The position numbers were made by a program, and so were the translations under genes. From NCBI GenBank assembly GCA_021781415.1, contig JAJXWW010000085.1:1-64000 (forward strand): a stretch of DNA of 64,000 nt, given 5' to 3'. Origin of the DNA: Planctomycetota bacterium (GTDB taxonomy: Bacteria > Planctomycetota > Planctomycetia > Gemmatales > Gemmataceae). Below, piece after piece: positions 46,101-54,813 of the stretch; the stretch's first letter is position 1; each line of letters opens with the position of its first letter. The notes under the pieces were generated by a model. That model was not told the origin of the DNA, ran no database searches, and worked only from the letters and a program-made list of their open reading frames with translations.

Positions 46101-49100
46101 ATGGCCGCGACCGATAAAATGTACCGCAATCAGAGGACTTTGGACGTTGTCTTCGCGGTGTCGTGCCTTCTCATGCTGCTGGGAACGCTCTGGATGTTCT
46201 GGCAGGACTACGACCGCGAATACAAACACGTTCAGCGCGAATTCCGCGATGTCGAAGAGGCGATGAACGAGTATCAAATGCTCGCCCAATTGCCCAGCAA
46301 AAAGGAAGTGGACGAGGCGCGGAACGCGGTCACTCAAGCCAAGAAAACCTACGACGACGAATACGAGAAATATCGCGCCAAGGAGCGCGAGCTGACCGCC
46401 AAGCACGATCTGTCCGATAACGCCTATCGTTCCGTTAAAGCCGATTTCGACTCGAAAACGAGCTTGTACAACATCGCCGTCGAGCGTCTCGACAACGAGA
46501 CGGCCTCCGACCGCAAACAGGCCGCGAAAAATGAAGTCGAGCAACTCGATAAGGAACTAAAAAGTCTGCAAGCGCAGCTCACGAATGCGCAGGACGATCT
46601 CGATAAGATCAATCAACAGATCTATCAAGAAATCACTCGGCCCTTGGACCCATCGCTCAAACTCGTCAACAGCGCCGAAGACAACTTAAAAAAACTGACG
46701 GCGGGTTTCGATCGCTACGCCAAGGTGACGGCCCAGAAGAGCTGGAAGTTCGGCGACAATTTCCGCCGATTGCCGATCCTCGACGCCTTCGAGTCGCCGA
46801 CGAAGATCAAGCAGCTGTGGCTGCCGGAACTGACCATCGACTACGGCGGCTTTAAGGATGTGCCTCGCTACGACCGCTGTATTTCTTGCCATCTTGGCAT
46901 CGACCGCGGTGCCTACGATAGTGCTTCGCTGACGCGATTAACTCGCGATCCCGCCACCATTCAAAAAGAAATCGACGACACGCTGGCAAAGGGGAATGCC
47001 GACGAACGTGGCGAGCTAAAGTCGGAAGTTGAGGAGTTGAAGAAAGCGGGCGAGAGCGACGTTAAAGACAAAATCGATTCGGTTAGTAAAGACATCGCCG
47101 AAGCGAAGGATGCCGAGAAAAAAGACGCTCTGCTGCGCAAACGGCACTTGTACGAGATGGCGGCGGAGTATCGACGCGCCGGAGAATTGGAAGGCAAGCT
47201 TAAGCAGGCACACGAAATTCTCGCATCGCGCAAAAAAGCCGGCGAGGATCTCGGCTACAGTCTCGGCGACTTACCCAACAAAGTGCATTGGTTGACGGAT
47301 CTGAGCAAAGGACAAGTCAAGGAATACGCCGCCCACCCTCGACTCGACTTGTTTGTCGATGCGAACAGTCCGCATCCGATGGAAAAATTCGGCTGCACCG
47401 TGTGCCACAATGGCCAGGGCAGCGCCACCGACTTCGACCATGCGGCCCACACGCCGTCCGATGCCGTGAAAGAAGAAGAATGGCACAAGGAATACGGCTG
47501 GGCGCACAGCCATTTCTGGGATTTCCCAATGCTGTCGAGTCGTTTCGTCGAATCGACCTGCTTGAAGTGCCATCACGAGGTCACCGACCTGATCCGTCAC
47601 GGCAGCAAACAAGAAGCCCCGAAGCTGCTACGCGGCTTCGAGCTGATCCGCGAGAACGGCTGCTTTGGCTGCCACGAAATCTCCAGCGTCAAGGCCGGAT
47701 TGCAAGTCGGTCCCGATCTGCGCTTGGAGCCGCAGCCCGCCTTGGAGTATCTCACTCCAGCCGAGCGCGACAAGGCGAAGTCCGATCCGCTGAACATGCC
47801 CGGTCAATATCGCAAGGTCGGCCCAAGCCTGCGCCGCATCGTGGAGAAAACGAACCAGGATTGGGTGCGCAAATGGGTGCAGTCTCCTCGCGGATTCCGC
47901 CCCGATACCAAGATGCCTCATTTCTATGGGTTGAGCAACAATAGCGCCGAGAGTCTGCCCGAAGATCAAAAGCGTTTCCCCGATGCCGAGATCGCTGGGA
48001 TCGCCTATTACCTGATGGCCGAGAGCAAGGGTAATCTCGAAGGCAAAGACACGGCCAGAAAGGTACTCATCGAAACGATTGAGAAGCGACAAAATACGTT
48101 GAAGATGGAGGCTTTACCGGATCGCGAATGGAAGGAATTGCAAGACGCCAGCCGTCGTCTCGGCGACATTTTCCTCATTTCGATACCGTCGAAAACCCAG
48201 GAGATCAATCGCCTTTTGGGTTCGCAGAAACAAGCGCAAGAGACGCTGCAAGAACTGCATAAGAAGACCGCCAAACTCAAGAGCCAAGCGGAACCGGGCG
48301 AGTTGAGCGCCGGCGAACAGGACGACCTGAAGCTGGCTCAGGAATCGCTGGGGAAGATTACGAACGATCTCATCAAGGTGGGTAAAATCATACCCTTGGC
48401 GAAGCAGATCACGGATGAGGAAGGCAATACGGTCGTACTACCCAAAGCGCCTGCGGCGGCGGAGCGCGAAAAGCATCTGAGTAGTGGGCGCAAGCTATTT
48501 ACCGAGAAGGGATGCCTTGCTTGCCACAGTCACGACGGTACGACCAAGGCTGGCTTGGGTGTGAACGCGGCCAACGGCGAAGCGAATTTCGGCCCGAACC
48601 TGAGCCGCCTCGCCGCCAAGATCGCACCCGAGATCGCTAAACCCGACGACTTGGAAGCGGCCAAGCGGCGTTGGATCGTGCAATGGGTTCTCAACCCCAG
48701 CGTCTACCATCCGCGCACACGCATGCCCATCACCCATTTGACGTGGGATCAAGCCGCCGATGTGGCCGAATGGCTGCTTAGCGAGAAAGTTACCGATTGG
48801 AACGACAAAGGCCCCGACGAACCGAAAAAGGAAGAACTGGTGTCTCTGGCGCGCGTCTATCTCGCCAAAGCACCGGCGTTCACGCGCGCCGATGTGGATG
48901 CCATTCTTCCGGCAACTTCGGGAGATATTCCGGGCATTCTCGCGGAACGATTGACCAATCTGCCCACGGACTCCGACGAGCGCGTACTCGAAGGCCCCGT
49001 GACGGAAGACAAACTGAAGTGGTACATTGGCCGCAAGGCCATCAATCGGCTGGGTTGTTTTGGCTGCCACGACATTCCCGGATTCGAGACGGCCAAGCCT

Positions 49101-50927
49101 ATTGGTACCGCTCTCAACGATTGGGGTAAGAAGGACGCCGAACGTCTGGCTTTCGAGGACGGCGAGGTTTTTGTCCGCGAAAACTATAACATCGTGACTC
49201 TGCGCGACGATCCGAAACATCCCAACCAACCTGCGGCCGACTGGCACGCCAAGGATGGTAAACCGCCCTATGAAAAGCTGTTTGCCGAGGCGCTGGAACA
49301 CCATCGACGCGAAGGATTTTTGCATCAGAAGTTGACCGAGCCACGCAGCTACGACTTCCATCGTCTACGGACCTGGGACGATCGCTTGCGCATGCCGCAG
49401 TTCCGCTTCGGTCGGGCCAAGAAGCGCGCCGGCGAGAGCGACGAAGCGTTCCAGGCGCGGGCGGAATTCGAGGAAGCCGAGGCGCGCGAGGCGGTGATGA
49501 CCTTCGTTCTCGGCCTGGTCGCCGAACCGATGCCGCTCAAGTATCTGAACAAGCCCGGTCCCGACCGCCTCGCCGAGGTCAAGGGGCATCAGATTTTGGA
49601 TAAGTTCAACTGCGCTGGCTGCCATCAACTGCGTTCGGGTGTTTACGATTTCAAGACGACGCCGGACGGCTTGGAGGTGCTGGAGTCCGCCTTCAATTCG
49701 AGTCGCAGCGATCGCAAGTTGGATCATGTATTTACCGGCCACAATGCTTGGGTCGGCGCGGCGCAGACGACGCCAGATCGGCTCACGGTGTTCGGCACGC
49801 AATCGAAGCTGAACATCACCGACTATCCGCGTCCCATGCTCGTGGTTCGCTTGACCGATGCCCTGCGCTTCGCCGGGCGAGATCGCGTCTTGCGCAATCT
49901 ACCCGCGGCCAACAACGTGGCCATGAATCCCGACGATCTCGTTCAACGCGCCGATCCGTGGGGTGGAACATTCGTGGACTTGATGATCCAATACGGCAAG
50001 GTTTCCGATGCGGAGGCGGACAAGGTGCGCAACGTGACACCTCCACCGCTCATCCGCGAGGGCGAGCGCGTGCAACCCGATTGGCTCTATGGATTCTTGC
50101 TCAATCCTCCTCCCGTGCGCCCGACGAATACCATGATGCTGCGCATGCCGAAGTTTAATATGAGCCACGATGACGCTCGCGCGCTGACCCACTATTTCAG
50201 CGGCGTCTCGCGCTCGACGAATCCAGGCGCAGGCGTCAGCGCCGAATACGTTCACGTTCCGGAGCGCGACGAACATTATTGGCAAGCGCGCACCAAGGAA
50301 TACATCGAACGGCTAAAACTTAAGGAAAAATATAAAGAGCGTTTAGAAGAAATGAAACCGGTATGGGCGGATACACTGAAACGGCGCATCGCCGCGAGTG
50401 AAGCGGGACTCGACGCCGCTAAAAAAGCCGTCGAGGACGCCAAGGACGCGGAGACCAAGAAGCTGAAAAGCGAAGACCTTCAGGCTCTGAAGTCGAGGAT
50501 CGATGAGCTGACGCAGGAGTCGAAAGCGAAAAACTACAGCCGTCTGCAAAAGGAGTGGGAGGCGGAGGGAGCCTATGCCTCCGACGCCTATAAGATGTTG
50601 ACGGATACCAATGTTTGCCTCAAGTGCCATAACGTCGGCGACGTGAAGATCGGCTCGCCTCAGGGGCCTGATCTCGCTCTCACGGCACGACGGCTTCGCC
50701 CGGAATGGGTCGAGCAGTGGATCGCCAATCCCGATAGGCTGTTCGCCTACAAGCCGGCCATGCCGCAGAATTTCGCCAACGATTCGCTAAAATGGCAAGA
50801 TAAGTTTATCGGCACGCCTCTCGAACAGGTGATCGCCGTGCGTGATATCTTAATGGACTTGCCGCGCGTGGCCGAGGAGCCGGGCAATCGCTCGCGTGCG
50901 CCCATCGCGGCGGGAGGAGGTAAGTGA
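46101..50927 (+). CDS. Giant octaheme cytochrome c of the quinol oxidoreductase
   Basis: 1608 residues. An N-terminal membrane anchor (VVFAVSCLLMLLGTLWMFWQ) and a long coiled coil (about 45-210) precede the haem part. Eight CxxCH motifs are seen: CISCH (about 260), CTVCH (432), CLKCH (487), CFGCH (521), CLACH (806), CFGCH (987), CAGCH (1171) and CLKCH (1505). Further coiled coil lies at about 690-775 and 1395-1475. It replaces the single-haem cytochrome c1/f partner of ordinary bc complexes. Electrons from the Rieske protein presumably travel along the haems to a terminal acceptor. The stop overlaps the next gene's start (TGATG), showing tight coupling. Confidence 0.93.
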   Translation: MAATDKMYRNQRTLDVVFAVSCLLMLLGTLWMFWQDYDREYKHVQREFRDVEEAMNEYQMLAQLPSKKEVDEARNAVTQAKKTYDDEYEKYRAKERELTAKHDLSDNAYRSVKADFDSKTSLYNIAVERLDNETASDRKQAAKNEVEQLDKELKSLQAQLTNAQDDLDKINQQIYQEITRPLDPSLKLVNSAEDNLKKLTAGFDRYAKVTAQKSWKFGDNFRRLPILDAFESPTKIKQLWLPELTIDYGGFKDVPRYDRCISCHLGIDRGAYDSASLTRLTRDPATIQKEIDDTLAKGNADERGELKSEVEELKKAGESDVKDKIDSVSKDIAEAKDAEKKDALLRKRHLYEMAAEYRRAGELEGKLKQAHEILASRKKAGEDLGYSLGDLPNKVHWLTDLSKGQVKEYAAHPRLDLFVDANSPHPMEKFGCTVCHNGQGSATDFDHAAHTPSDAVKEEEWHKEYGWAHSHFWDFPMLSSRFVESTCLKCHHEVTDLIRHGSKQEAPKLLRGFELIRENGCFGCHEISSVKAGLQVGPDLRLEPQPALEYLTPAERDKAKSDPLNMPGQYRKVGPSLRRIVEKTNQDWVRKWVQSPRGFRPDTKMPHFYGLSNNSAESLPEDQKRFPDAEIAGIAYYLMAESKGNLEGKDTARKVLIETIEKRQNTLKMEALPDREWKELQDASRRLGDIFLISIPSKTQEINRLLGSQKQAQETLQELHKKTAKLKSQAEPGELSAGEQDDLKLAQESLGKITNDLIKVGKIIPLAKQITDEEGNTVVLPKAPAAAEREKHLSSGRKLFTEKGCLACHSHDGTTKAGLGVNAANGEANFGPNLSRLAAKIAPEIAKPDDLEAAKRRWIVQWVLNPSVYHPRTRMPITHLTWDQAADVAEWLLSEKVTDWNDKGPDEPKKEELVSLARVYLAKAPAFTRADVDAILPATSGDIPGILAERLTNLPTDSDERVLEGPVTEDKLKWYIGRKAINRLGCFGCHDIPGFETAKPIGTALNDWGKKDAERLAFEDGEVFVRENYNIVTLRDDPKHPNQPAADWHAKDGKPPYEKLFAEALEHHRREGFLHQKLTEPRSYDFHRLRTWDDRLRMPQFRFGRAKKRAGESDEAFQARAEFEEAEAREAVMTFVLGLVAEPMPLKYLNKPGPDRLAEVKGHQILDKFNCAGCHQLRSGVYDFKTTPDGLEVLESAFNSSRSDRKLDHVFTGHNAWVGAAQTTPDRLTVFGTQSKLNITDYPRPMLVVRLTDALRFAGRDRVLRNLPAANNVAMNPDDLVQRADPWGGTFVDLMIQYGKVSDAEADKVRNVTPPPLIREGERVQPDWLYGFLLNPPPVRPTNTMMLRMPKFNMSHDDARALTHYFSGVSRSTNPGAGVSAEYVHVPERDEHYWQARTKEYIERLKLKEKYKERLEEMKPVWADTLKRRIAASEAGLDAAKKAVEDAKDAETKKLKSEDLQALKSRIDELTQESKAKNYSRLQKEWEAEGAYASDAYKMLTDTNVCLKCHNVGDVKIGSPQGPDLALTARRLRPEWVEQWIANPDRLFAYKPAMPQNFANDSLKWQDKFIGTPLEQVIAVRDILMDLPRVAEEPGNRSRAPIAAGGGK

Positions 50928-51715
50928 TGCAACGTGGACTTCTACGCATCCTTCTGTTGATCGTGGCCGCTGGTTTCGTCCTCAACGCCCTTGATGCTGC
51001 CGAGGCGGATAGTTGGGGTACGATCAAGGGGCAAGTCGTTTGGGACGACAAAGACGTTCCGGTGCAAGCGGTTATCAAGGTCGATAAAGACAAGGAAGCC
51101 TGCGAAAAAGACGGAAAATTGCTCGATGACAAATTGGTCGTCAATCCGAAGAACAAGGGCGTGCGATGGTGTGTTGTGTATTTGATGAATGTTAAGGGAT
51201 TCGAGAAGGCGATTCCCATTCATCCGAAGTTAAAGGCGTTGAAGCAGAAAGAAGTCACCATCGATCAGCCGTGCTGCCAATTCGTGCCGCATGTTTTGGC
51301 CATGCGCGAGGGCCAGACGCTTTTGGTCAAAAACTCAGCGACGATTGCGCACAACGTCAACATCATTGGTGGAGCGAAGCCACCCAATCTCAATCAGATC
51401 GTACCGCCGGGTGCGAAACTCAAGGTTGCCGATATAGCGGCTCGCCCCATACCCATCACGGTGAAATGCGACATCCATCCGTGGATGTACGGACGTGTCG
51501 CCGTGCTGAATCATCCCTATTTCGCCGTCACCGATGAGAACGGTAATTTCGAGATCAAGGATGCCCCCGCGGGCGAATTTCGCCTCGTCATTTACAACGA
51601 TCGTTGGATCATCGGCGATAGTACGCCGAGTCGCAACGGCAAGAAGATTACCATTGAGGCAGGAAAGACGACGGACCTGGGTAAGTTTATGATGAAGCCC
51701 GAGAAGCCCGATTGA
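50927..51715 (+). CDS. Secreted cupredoxin-like protein
   Basis: 262 residues with a signal peptide (LLRILLLIVAAGFVLNALDA). The C-terminal half looks like a type-1 copper (plastocyanin-like) domain: ATIAHNVNIIGG supplies His, and VKCDIHPWMYGRVAVLNHPY supplies Cys, His and Met. It is followed by a carboxypeptidase-regulatory-like strand region (YFAVTDENGNFEIKDAPAGE). A CC pair (DQPCCQFVPHVLAMREG) is also present. It probably accepts electrons from the octaheme cytochrome in the periplasm (inference from fusion-like gene order). The ATG overlaps the cytochrome stop, with GGGAGGAGG upstream. Confidence 0.85.
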   Translation: MQRGLLRILLLIVAAGFVLNALDAAEADSWGTIKGQVVWDDKDVPVQAVIKVDKDKEACEKDGKLLDDKLVVNPKNKGVRWCVVYLMNVKGFEKAIPIHPKLKALKQKEVTIDQPCCQFVPHVLAMREGQTLLVKNSATIAHNVNIIGGAKPPNLNQIVPPGAKLKVADIAARPIPITVKCDIHPWMYGRVAVLNHPYFAVTDENGNFEIKDAPAGEFRLVIYNDRWIIGDSTPSRNGKKITIEAGKTTDLGKFMMKPEKPD

Positions 51716-51730
51716 CTTTTTCGGTCTCAT

Positions 51731-51805
51731 AAGCCTGGAGCGCCAGCGACGGGCCGATTGCCCGTCACTGGCGCGGTAATTCTGCCCGTCGCTGGCGCTC
51801 CGGGC
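51731..51805. repeat. REP-like palindrome with two right arms
   Basis: The left arm AGCCTGGAGCGCCAGCGACG is followed by two imperfect complements (from about 51758 and from 51783, the latter GCCCGTCGCTGGCGCTCCGG). Same family as 43784-43897. It lies between the two cupredoxin genes and may fold alternative hairpins. Confidence 0.7.
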
Positions 51806-51848
51806 TACTCGATATTGAATCGATTTCAACCTAATTGGAGGTACGACG

Positions 51849-52799
51849 ATGCGACGATTTTCCTTGAGCCTTGCAGCGGTAGTGCTGCCTGTTTTTGCTC
51901 TCTCCCTCATGTTGGCTGGCTGCGGCAAAGACGATAAGAAAGATAAATCCACCGGCGACTCCGAAGTGACGCCTCCCTCGGCCAAGAAGGATCTGATCGT
52001 TCTCGAACCCAAGGGCGGCATCCTCAAGGGCAAAATAAAGGTGAGCGGCACGCCCGATTTCGCCAAGCTCAACGAAGACCTGAAAGCGATGATGGCCAAG
52101 CAAGATAAAGATGAATGTATGAAGGGTTCCCCTACCGAGACGACCAGTCAAACGTATCGTATCGGCGATAACAAACAGCTCGGCAATGTCTTCGTTTGGG
52201 TCATTCCCGACACCGGCACGTTTTTCAAGGTCGATAAAAAGATGTTGGACGAGCTACCGAAAGTCGTCGAGGTCCATCAACCCCATTGCGCATTCATACC
52301 CCACTGCTTGTTCCACTTCCCGCAATACAAAGACAACCCGAAAAAGCCGCGCGATCTTAAACCGACCGGACAGGTTTGGAAAGCCGTCAATAACGCCAAT
52401 ATCTCGCACAACACCGACTATAAAGGCGGCTCGTTGAACGCGGGCAACAACAAACTGCTTCAAAAGGGCGAGTCGATGACCGTCGAAAATCTTAAGCCGG
52501 AATCGTCGCCCGTTTTGATCAAATGCAGTATCCACAACTGGATGGATGCCTACATGATGGTGGTCGATACTCCCTATTATGCCGTCAGCCTATCGGATAC
52601 ACTCGGAATCAAGGATTTCGATACCAAGAACGACCAATTTGGAACCTACGAGATCAAGAACTTGCCCGTCGGCAAGGTCCGCGTGATTGCCTGGCACGAG
52701 AAGCTGCACTATCTGACCAAGGACGAAGGCAAGGGCGAGGTGGTCGAGATCGCCGCCGGCAAGCCGACCGAGAAGGATTTCGCGGCAGAAGTGAAGTAA
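51849..52799 (+). CDS. Cupredoxin-like lipoprotein
   Basis: 316 residues. The N-terminus is a lipoprotein signal ending in LMLAGCGKDDKK. The copper-site elements are ISHNTDYKGG (His), then VLIKCSIHNWMDAYMMVVDT (Cys, His, Met), close to those of the neighbouring cupredoxin, so the two are paralogues. A CAFIPHC pair sits in the middle. The C-terminal KVRVIAWHEKLHYLTKDEG recalls carboxypeptidase-regulatory domains. It should be lipid-anchored on the periplasmic side and could be the mobile or membrane-bound electron acceptor of the complex. GGAGGT precedes the ATG; a terminator-like hairpin follows. Confidence 0.85.
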   Translation: MRRFSLSLAAVVLPVFALSLMLAGCGKDDKKDKSTGDSEVTPPSAKKDLIVLEPKGGILKGKIKVSGTPDFAKLNEDLKAMMAKQDKDECMKGSPTETTSQTYRIGDNKQLGNVFVWVIPDTGTFFKVDKKMLDELPKVVEVHQPHCAFIPHCLFHFPQYKDNPKKPRDLKPTGQVWKAVNNANISHNTDYKGGSLNAGNNKLLQKGESMTVENLKPESSPVLIKCSIHNWMDAYMMVVDTPYYAVSLSDTLGIKDFDTKNDQFGTYEIKNLPVGKVRVIAWHEKLHYLTKDEGKGEVVEIAAGKPTEKDFAAEVK

Positions 52800-52826
52800 T
52801 CTCTGCTGGAATACGACCCTTGAAGC

Positions 52827-52872
52827 CGAAAGCGTGAGCGAGACGGTATCTTGTCTCGCTTACGCTTTCGGT
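52827..52872. terminator. Long hairpin after the respiratory gene cluster
   Basis: The 19-base arms CCGAAAGCGTGAGCGAGAC and GTCTCGCTTACGCTTTCGG pair fully (one G-U) around an 8-base loop, followed by TCTTATTT. It lies 27 bases after the lipoprotein stop and should end rightward transcription. It may also be a dispersed repeat. Confidence 0.7.
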
Positions 52873-52959
52873 CTTATTTGGCTCTTGGCCAACTCTCCGA
52901 AGCAGCATTTATCTAACATTTCGCATGAGCGCTCGAGTAACCGCACACCTTGTCGATGG

Positions 52960-53793
52960 CTAATCGCCGGGCAGCTTGCGGCGGACGGCATCGACTTGCT
53001 TGGCGTCCCAACGCGGCTGATGCTCGCGCACCAAACGCGCTACCAGATCGACCCCCTTTTTGCTTCGCAACACCATCCAATGGGTGCTGTTGAACGGATA
53101 TGCGGGAACTCCCTGGCTTCGCAAGTCCGGCGGATACTGCGAACGATTCGAGACGAGACCGTCGCCGACTACCGTGCCGGTCCCGACCACGCAAGCAAAC
53201 TCGACGTTTTCGGGGATCAGTTTTTCGGATCGTTCGCTTAAGCTGCGTCGCCGTGCCGGTTTGGTCAACGAATCGAGAAACTGAATTTGATTGGCTCTCA
53301 CCGTTTGCCACTTCGCCCAACCGGACCCACCGTTGGGCGCGCACACCTGAATCACTTTGGTGACGCCGCAATCCGGATGGTCCTCGACGAACTGACGAGC
53401 AATGATGCCGCCGGCGCTGTGGCCGATCAAAACGATCTCACGGAAACCGTCGCTCCGCAACTTTCGCACTTGGCGAAGGAGTTCGGCAGACTCGGCAATG
53501 TCGTCCGCGCCAACCGTCTGCGAATAGGAAAAGGCAAACACGTCCGCTTCCCGCGCCAAATGTTGGACGAGCATACAACCCGGCTGTTGCCAGCTGTGCA
53601 ACTGCGCGCGCCCGACGTTGGTTTTACTGAACGGATGAACCAATAACCCATGAATCAGCACGACGGCGCGGCGCTTTTCGGGGACATCCCACCAGTTTTC
53701 GCGTGCCGCCGATTGAGCGACCTGCGTAAACCGCGTTTCGATCCCGGCATCCGAAGCGAACAACACGCACAAAATGGGCAAGGTCGTGAACAT
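52960..53793 (-). CDS. Secreted alpha/beta hydrolase (lipase/esterase-like)
   Basis: 277 residues. A short hydrophobic N-terminus ([16 protein letters not shown]) suggests export. The oxyanion/strand motif [12 protein letters not shown] and the nucleophile elbow LIGHSAGG (Ser) are clear; the catalytic Asp is plausible in SRVVGDG-type [18 protein letters not shown], and the His in [14 protein letters not shown]. It has the layout of PGAP1/lipase-like hydrolases. Substrate unknown. It is convergent with the respiratory cluster, and its start is 300 bases from dcd on the other strand. Confidence 0.88.
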   Translation of the reverse strand: MFTTLPILCVLFASDAGIETRFTQVAQSAARENWWDVPEKRRAVVLIHGLLVHPFSKTNVGRAQLHSWQQPGCMLVQHLAREADVFAFSYSQTVGADDIAESAELLRQVRKLRSDGFREIVLIGHSAGGIIARQFVEDHPDCGVTKVIQVCAPNGGSGWAKWQTVRANQIQFLDSLTKPARRRSLSERSEKLIPENVEFACVVGTGTVVGDGLVSNRSQYPPDLRSQGVPAYPFNSTHWMVLRSKKGVDLVARLVREHQPRWDAKQVDAVRRKLPGD

Positions 53794-54093
53794 GACTACT
53801 TCCCTCGACGGATAGGCATCCTTTCCTTACCCACTCGTGTCGGTATGTCAAGAGCGACTCTCCCGTTCCCATTCGTCCAAACAGAAGCGAACGAAGGGTT
53901 CTCGATAGGGTCGCCCGACTCCCTACAAGGCGCGCATTTGGTCCGGTGTGAAAATCGAGTACGTTCGCTTCAACTTCTCAATCGGAGTCCCGAATACCCC
54001 GCTCGGCTCGTTCCTTCAGTTGCAAGCGCAGTCGCAATCGGAGAGAGTAAGGTAGCCGGACAGAATGGCGTGGGGCGAAGAAGAGGAGAAGTC
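53794..54093. other. Divergent intergenic region upstream of lipase and dcd
   Basis: About 300 bases with no recognisable gene or repeat. It should contain promoters for both genes, not identified. Confidence 0.35.
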
Positions 54094-54654
54094 ATGGGCG
54101 CTTTGGCCGACTGGCAGATTCAACGCGACATCAAGATCGAGCCGTTCGCCGATAGCTCGCTGCGTCCCGGAGTCATCTCCTACGGAGTCAGCAGCTACGG
54201 CTACGACGTTCGCGTCGGTCGGCACTATAAAGTGTTCACGAATGCCCGCTGCGCCGTCGTCGATCCGAAAAACTTCGACCCCAAATCTTTCGTGGATATT
54301 GAGGGTGATTTTTGTCTCATTCCGCCGAACAGCTTCGCCCTTGCGGAAACGATCGAGTATTTGGAGATCCCCCGCGACGTTCTCGGCATCTGCGTGGGAA
54401 AATCGACCTACGCGCGTTGCGGCATCATCGTGAACGTAACTCCGCTCGAGCCGGAGTGGCGCGGTAAGATCACCATCGAGATCAGCAACACGACTCCGTT
54501 GCCCGCGAAGATCTATTCGGGAGAGGGGATCGCGCAAATCGTCTTTCTGCGCGGCGAAGCGGTCTGTCGAACGAGCTACGGCGACAAACGCGGCAAGTAT
54601 CAGGATCAGAAGGGGCTTACGCTGCCGTTCGTCGTGGGCAATGAGTCCAGCTGA
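54094..54654 (+). CDS. dcd: dCTP deaminase
   Basis: 186 residues from ATG 54094, with AGGAG upstream; the frame is open far upstream but without homology. Dcd deaminates dCTP to dUTP for dTTP synthesis. Family signature residues: [20 protein letters not shown] at the N-terminus, the active-site [20 protein letters not shown] with Ser, Arg and the catalytic Glu, and [12 protein letters not shown]. The C-terminal [12 protein letters not shown] is characteristic. Homotrimeric, cytosolic. It precedes the ribonucleotide reductase gene on the same strand, so deoxynucleotide synthesis genes are grouped. Confidence 0.95.
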   Translation: MGALADWQIQRDIKIEPFADSSLRPGVISYGVSSYGYDVRVGRHYKVFTNARCAVVDPKNFDPKSFVDIEGDFCLIPPNSFALAETIEYLEIPRDVLGICVGKSTYARCGIIVNVTPLEPEWRGKITIEISNTTPLPAKIYSGEGIAQIVFLRGEAVCRTSYGDKRGKYQDQKGLTLPFVVGNESS

Positions 54655-54684
54655 TCGATCGCGATTTTTGCCTCGATTTTCCTG

Positions 54685-54713
54685 TGTACAAGCGTCTACA
54701 GTTGTGGTATATT
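54685..54713 (+). promoter_or_regulatory. Candidate promoter of the ribonucleotide reductase gene
   Basis: TGTACA (54685) and TATATT (54708) are separated by 17 bases, and TGG precedes the -10 as an extended -10 element. It lies about 100 bases before ATG 54814. No cobalamin riboswitch or clear NrdR box was recognised near it. Confidence 0.4.
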
Positions 54714-54813
54714 AACACCTTTCGGAACTGAAAGCCGCTCCCTTCGTCGATACCGATGAGATTCCAGCCCTCATGGGTCGTTGCCGACCGAGCGAATTAT
54801 TTACGAAATATCC

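Noticed and set aside
54655-54813. Cobalamin riboswitch or NrdR box upstream of the B12-dependent reductase
   Set aside because: The leader is too short for a B12 riboswitch and no B12-box or clear NrdR palindrome was found.
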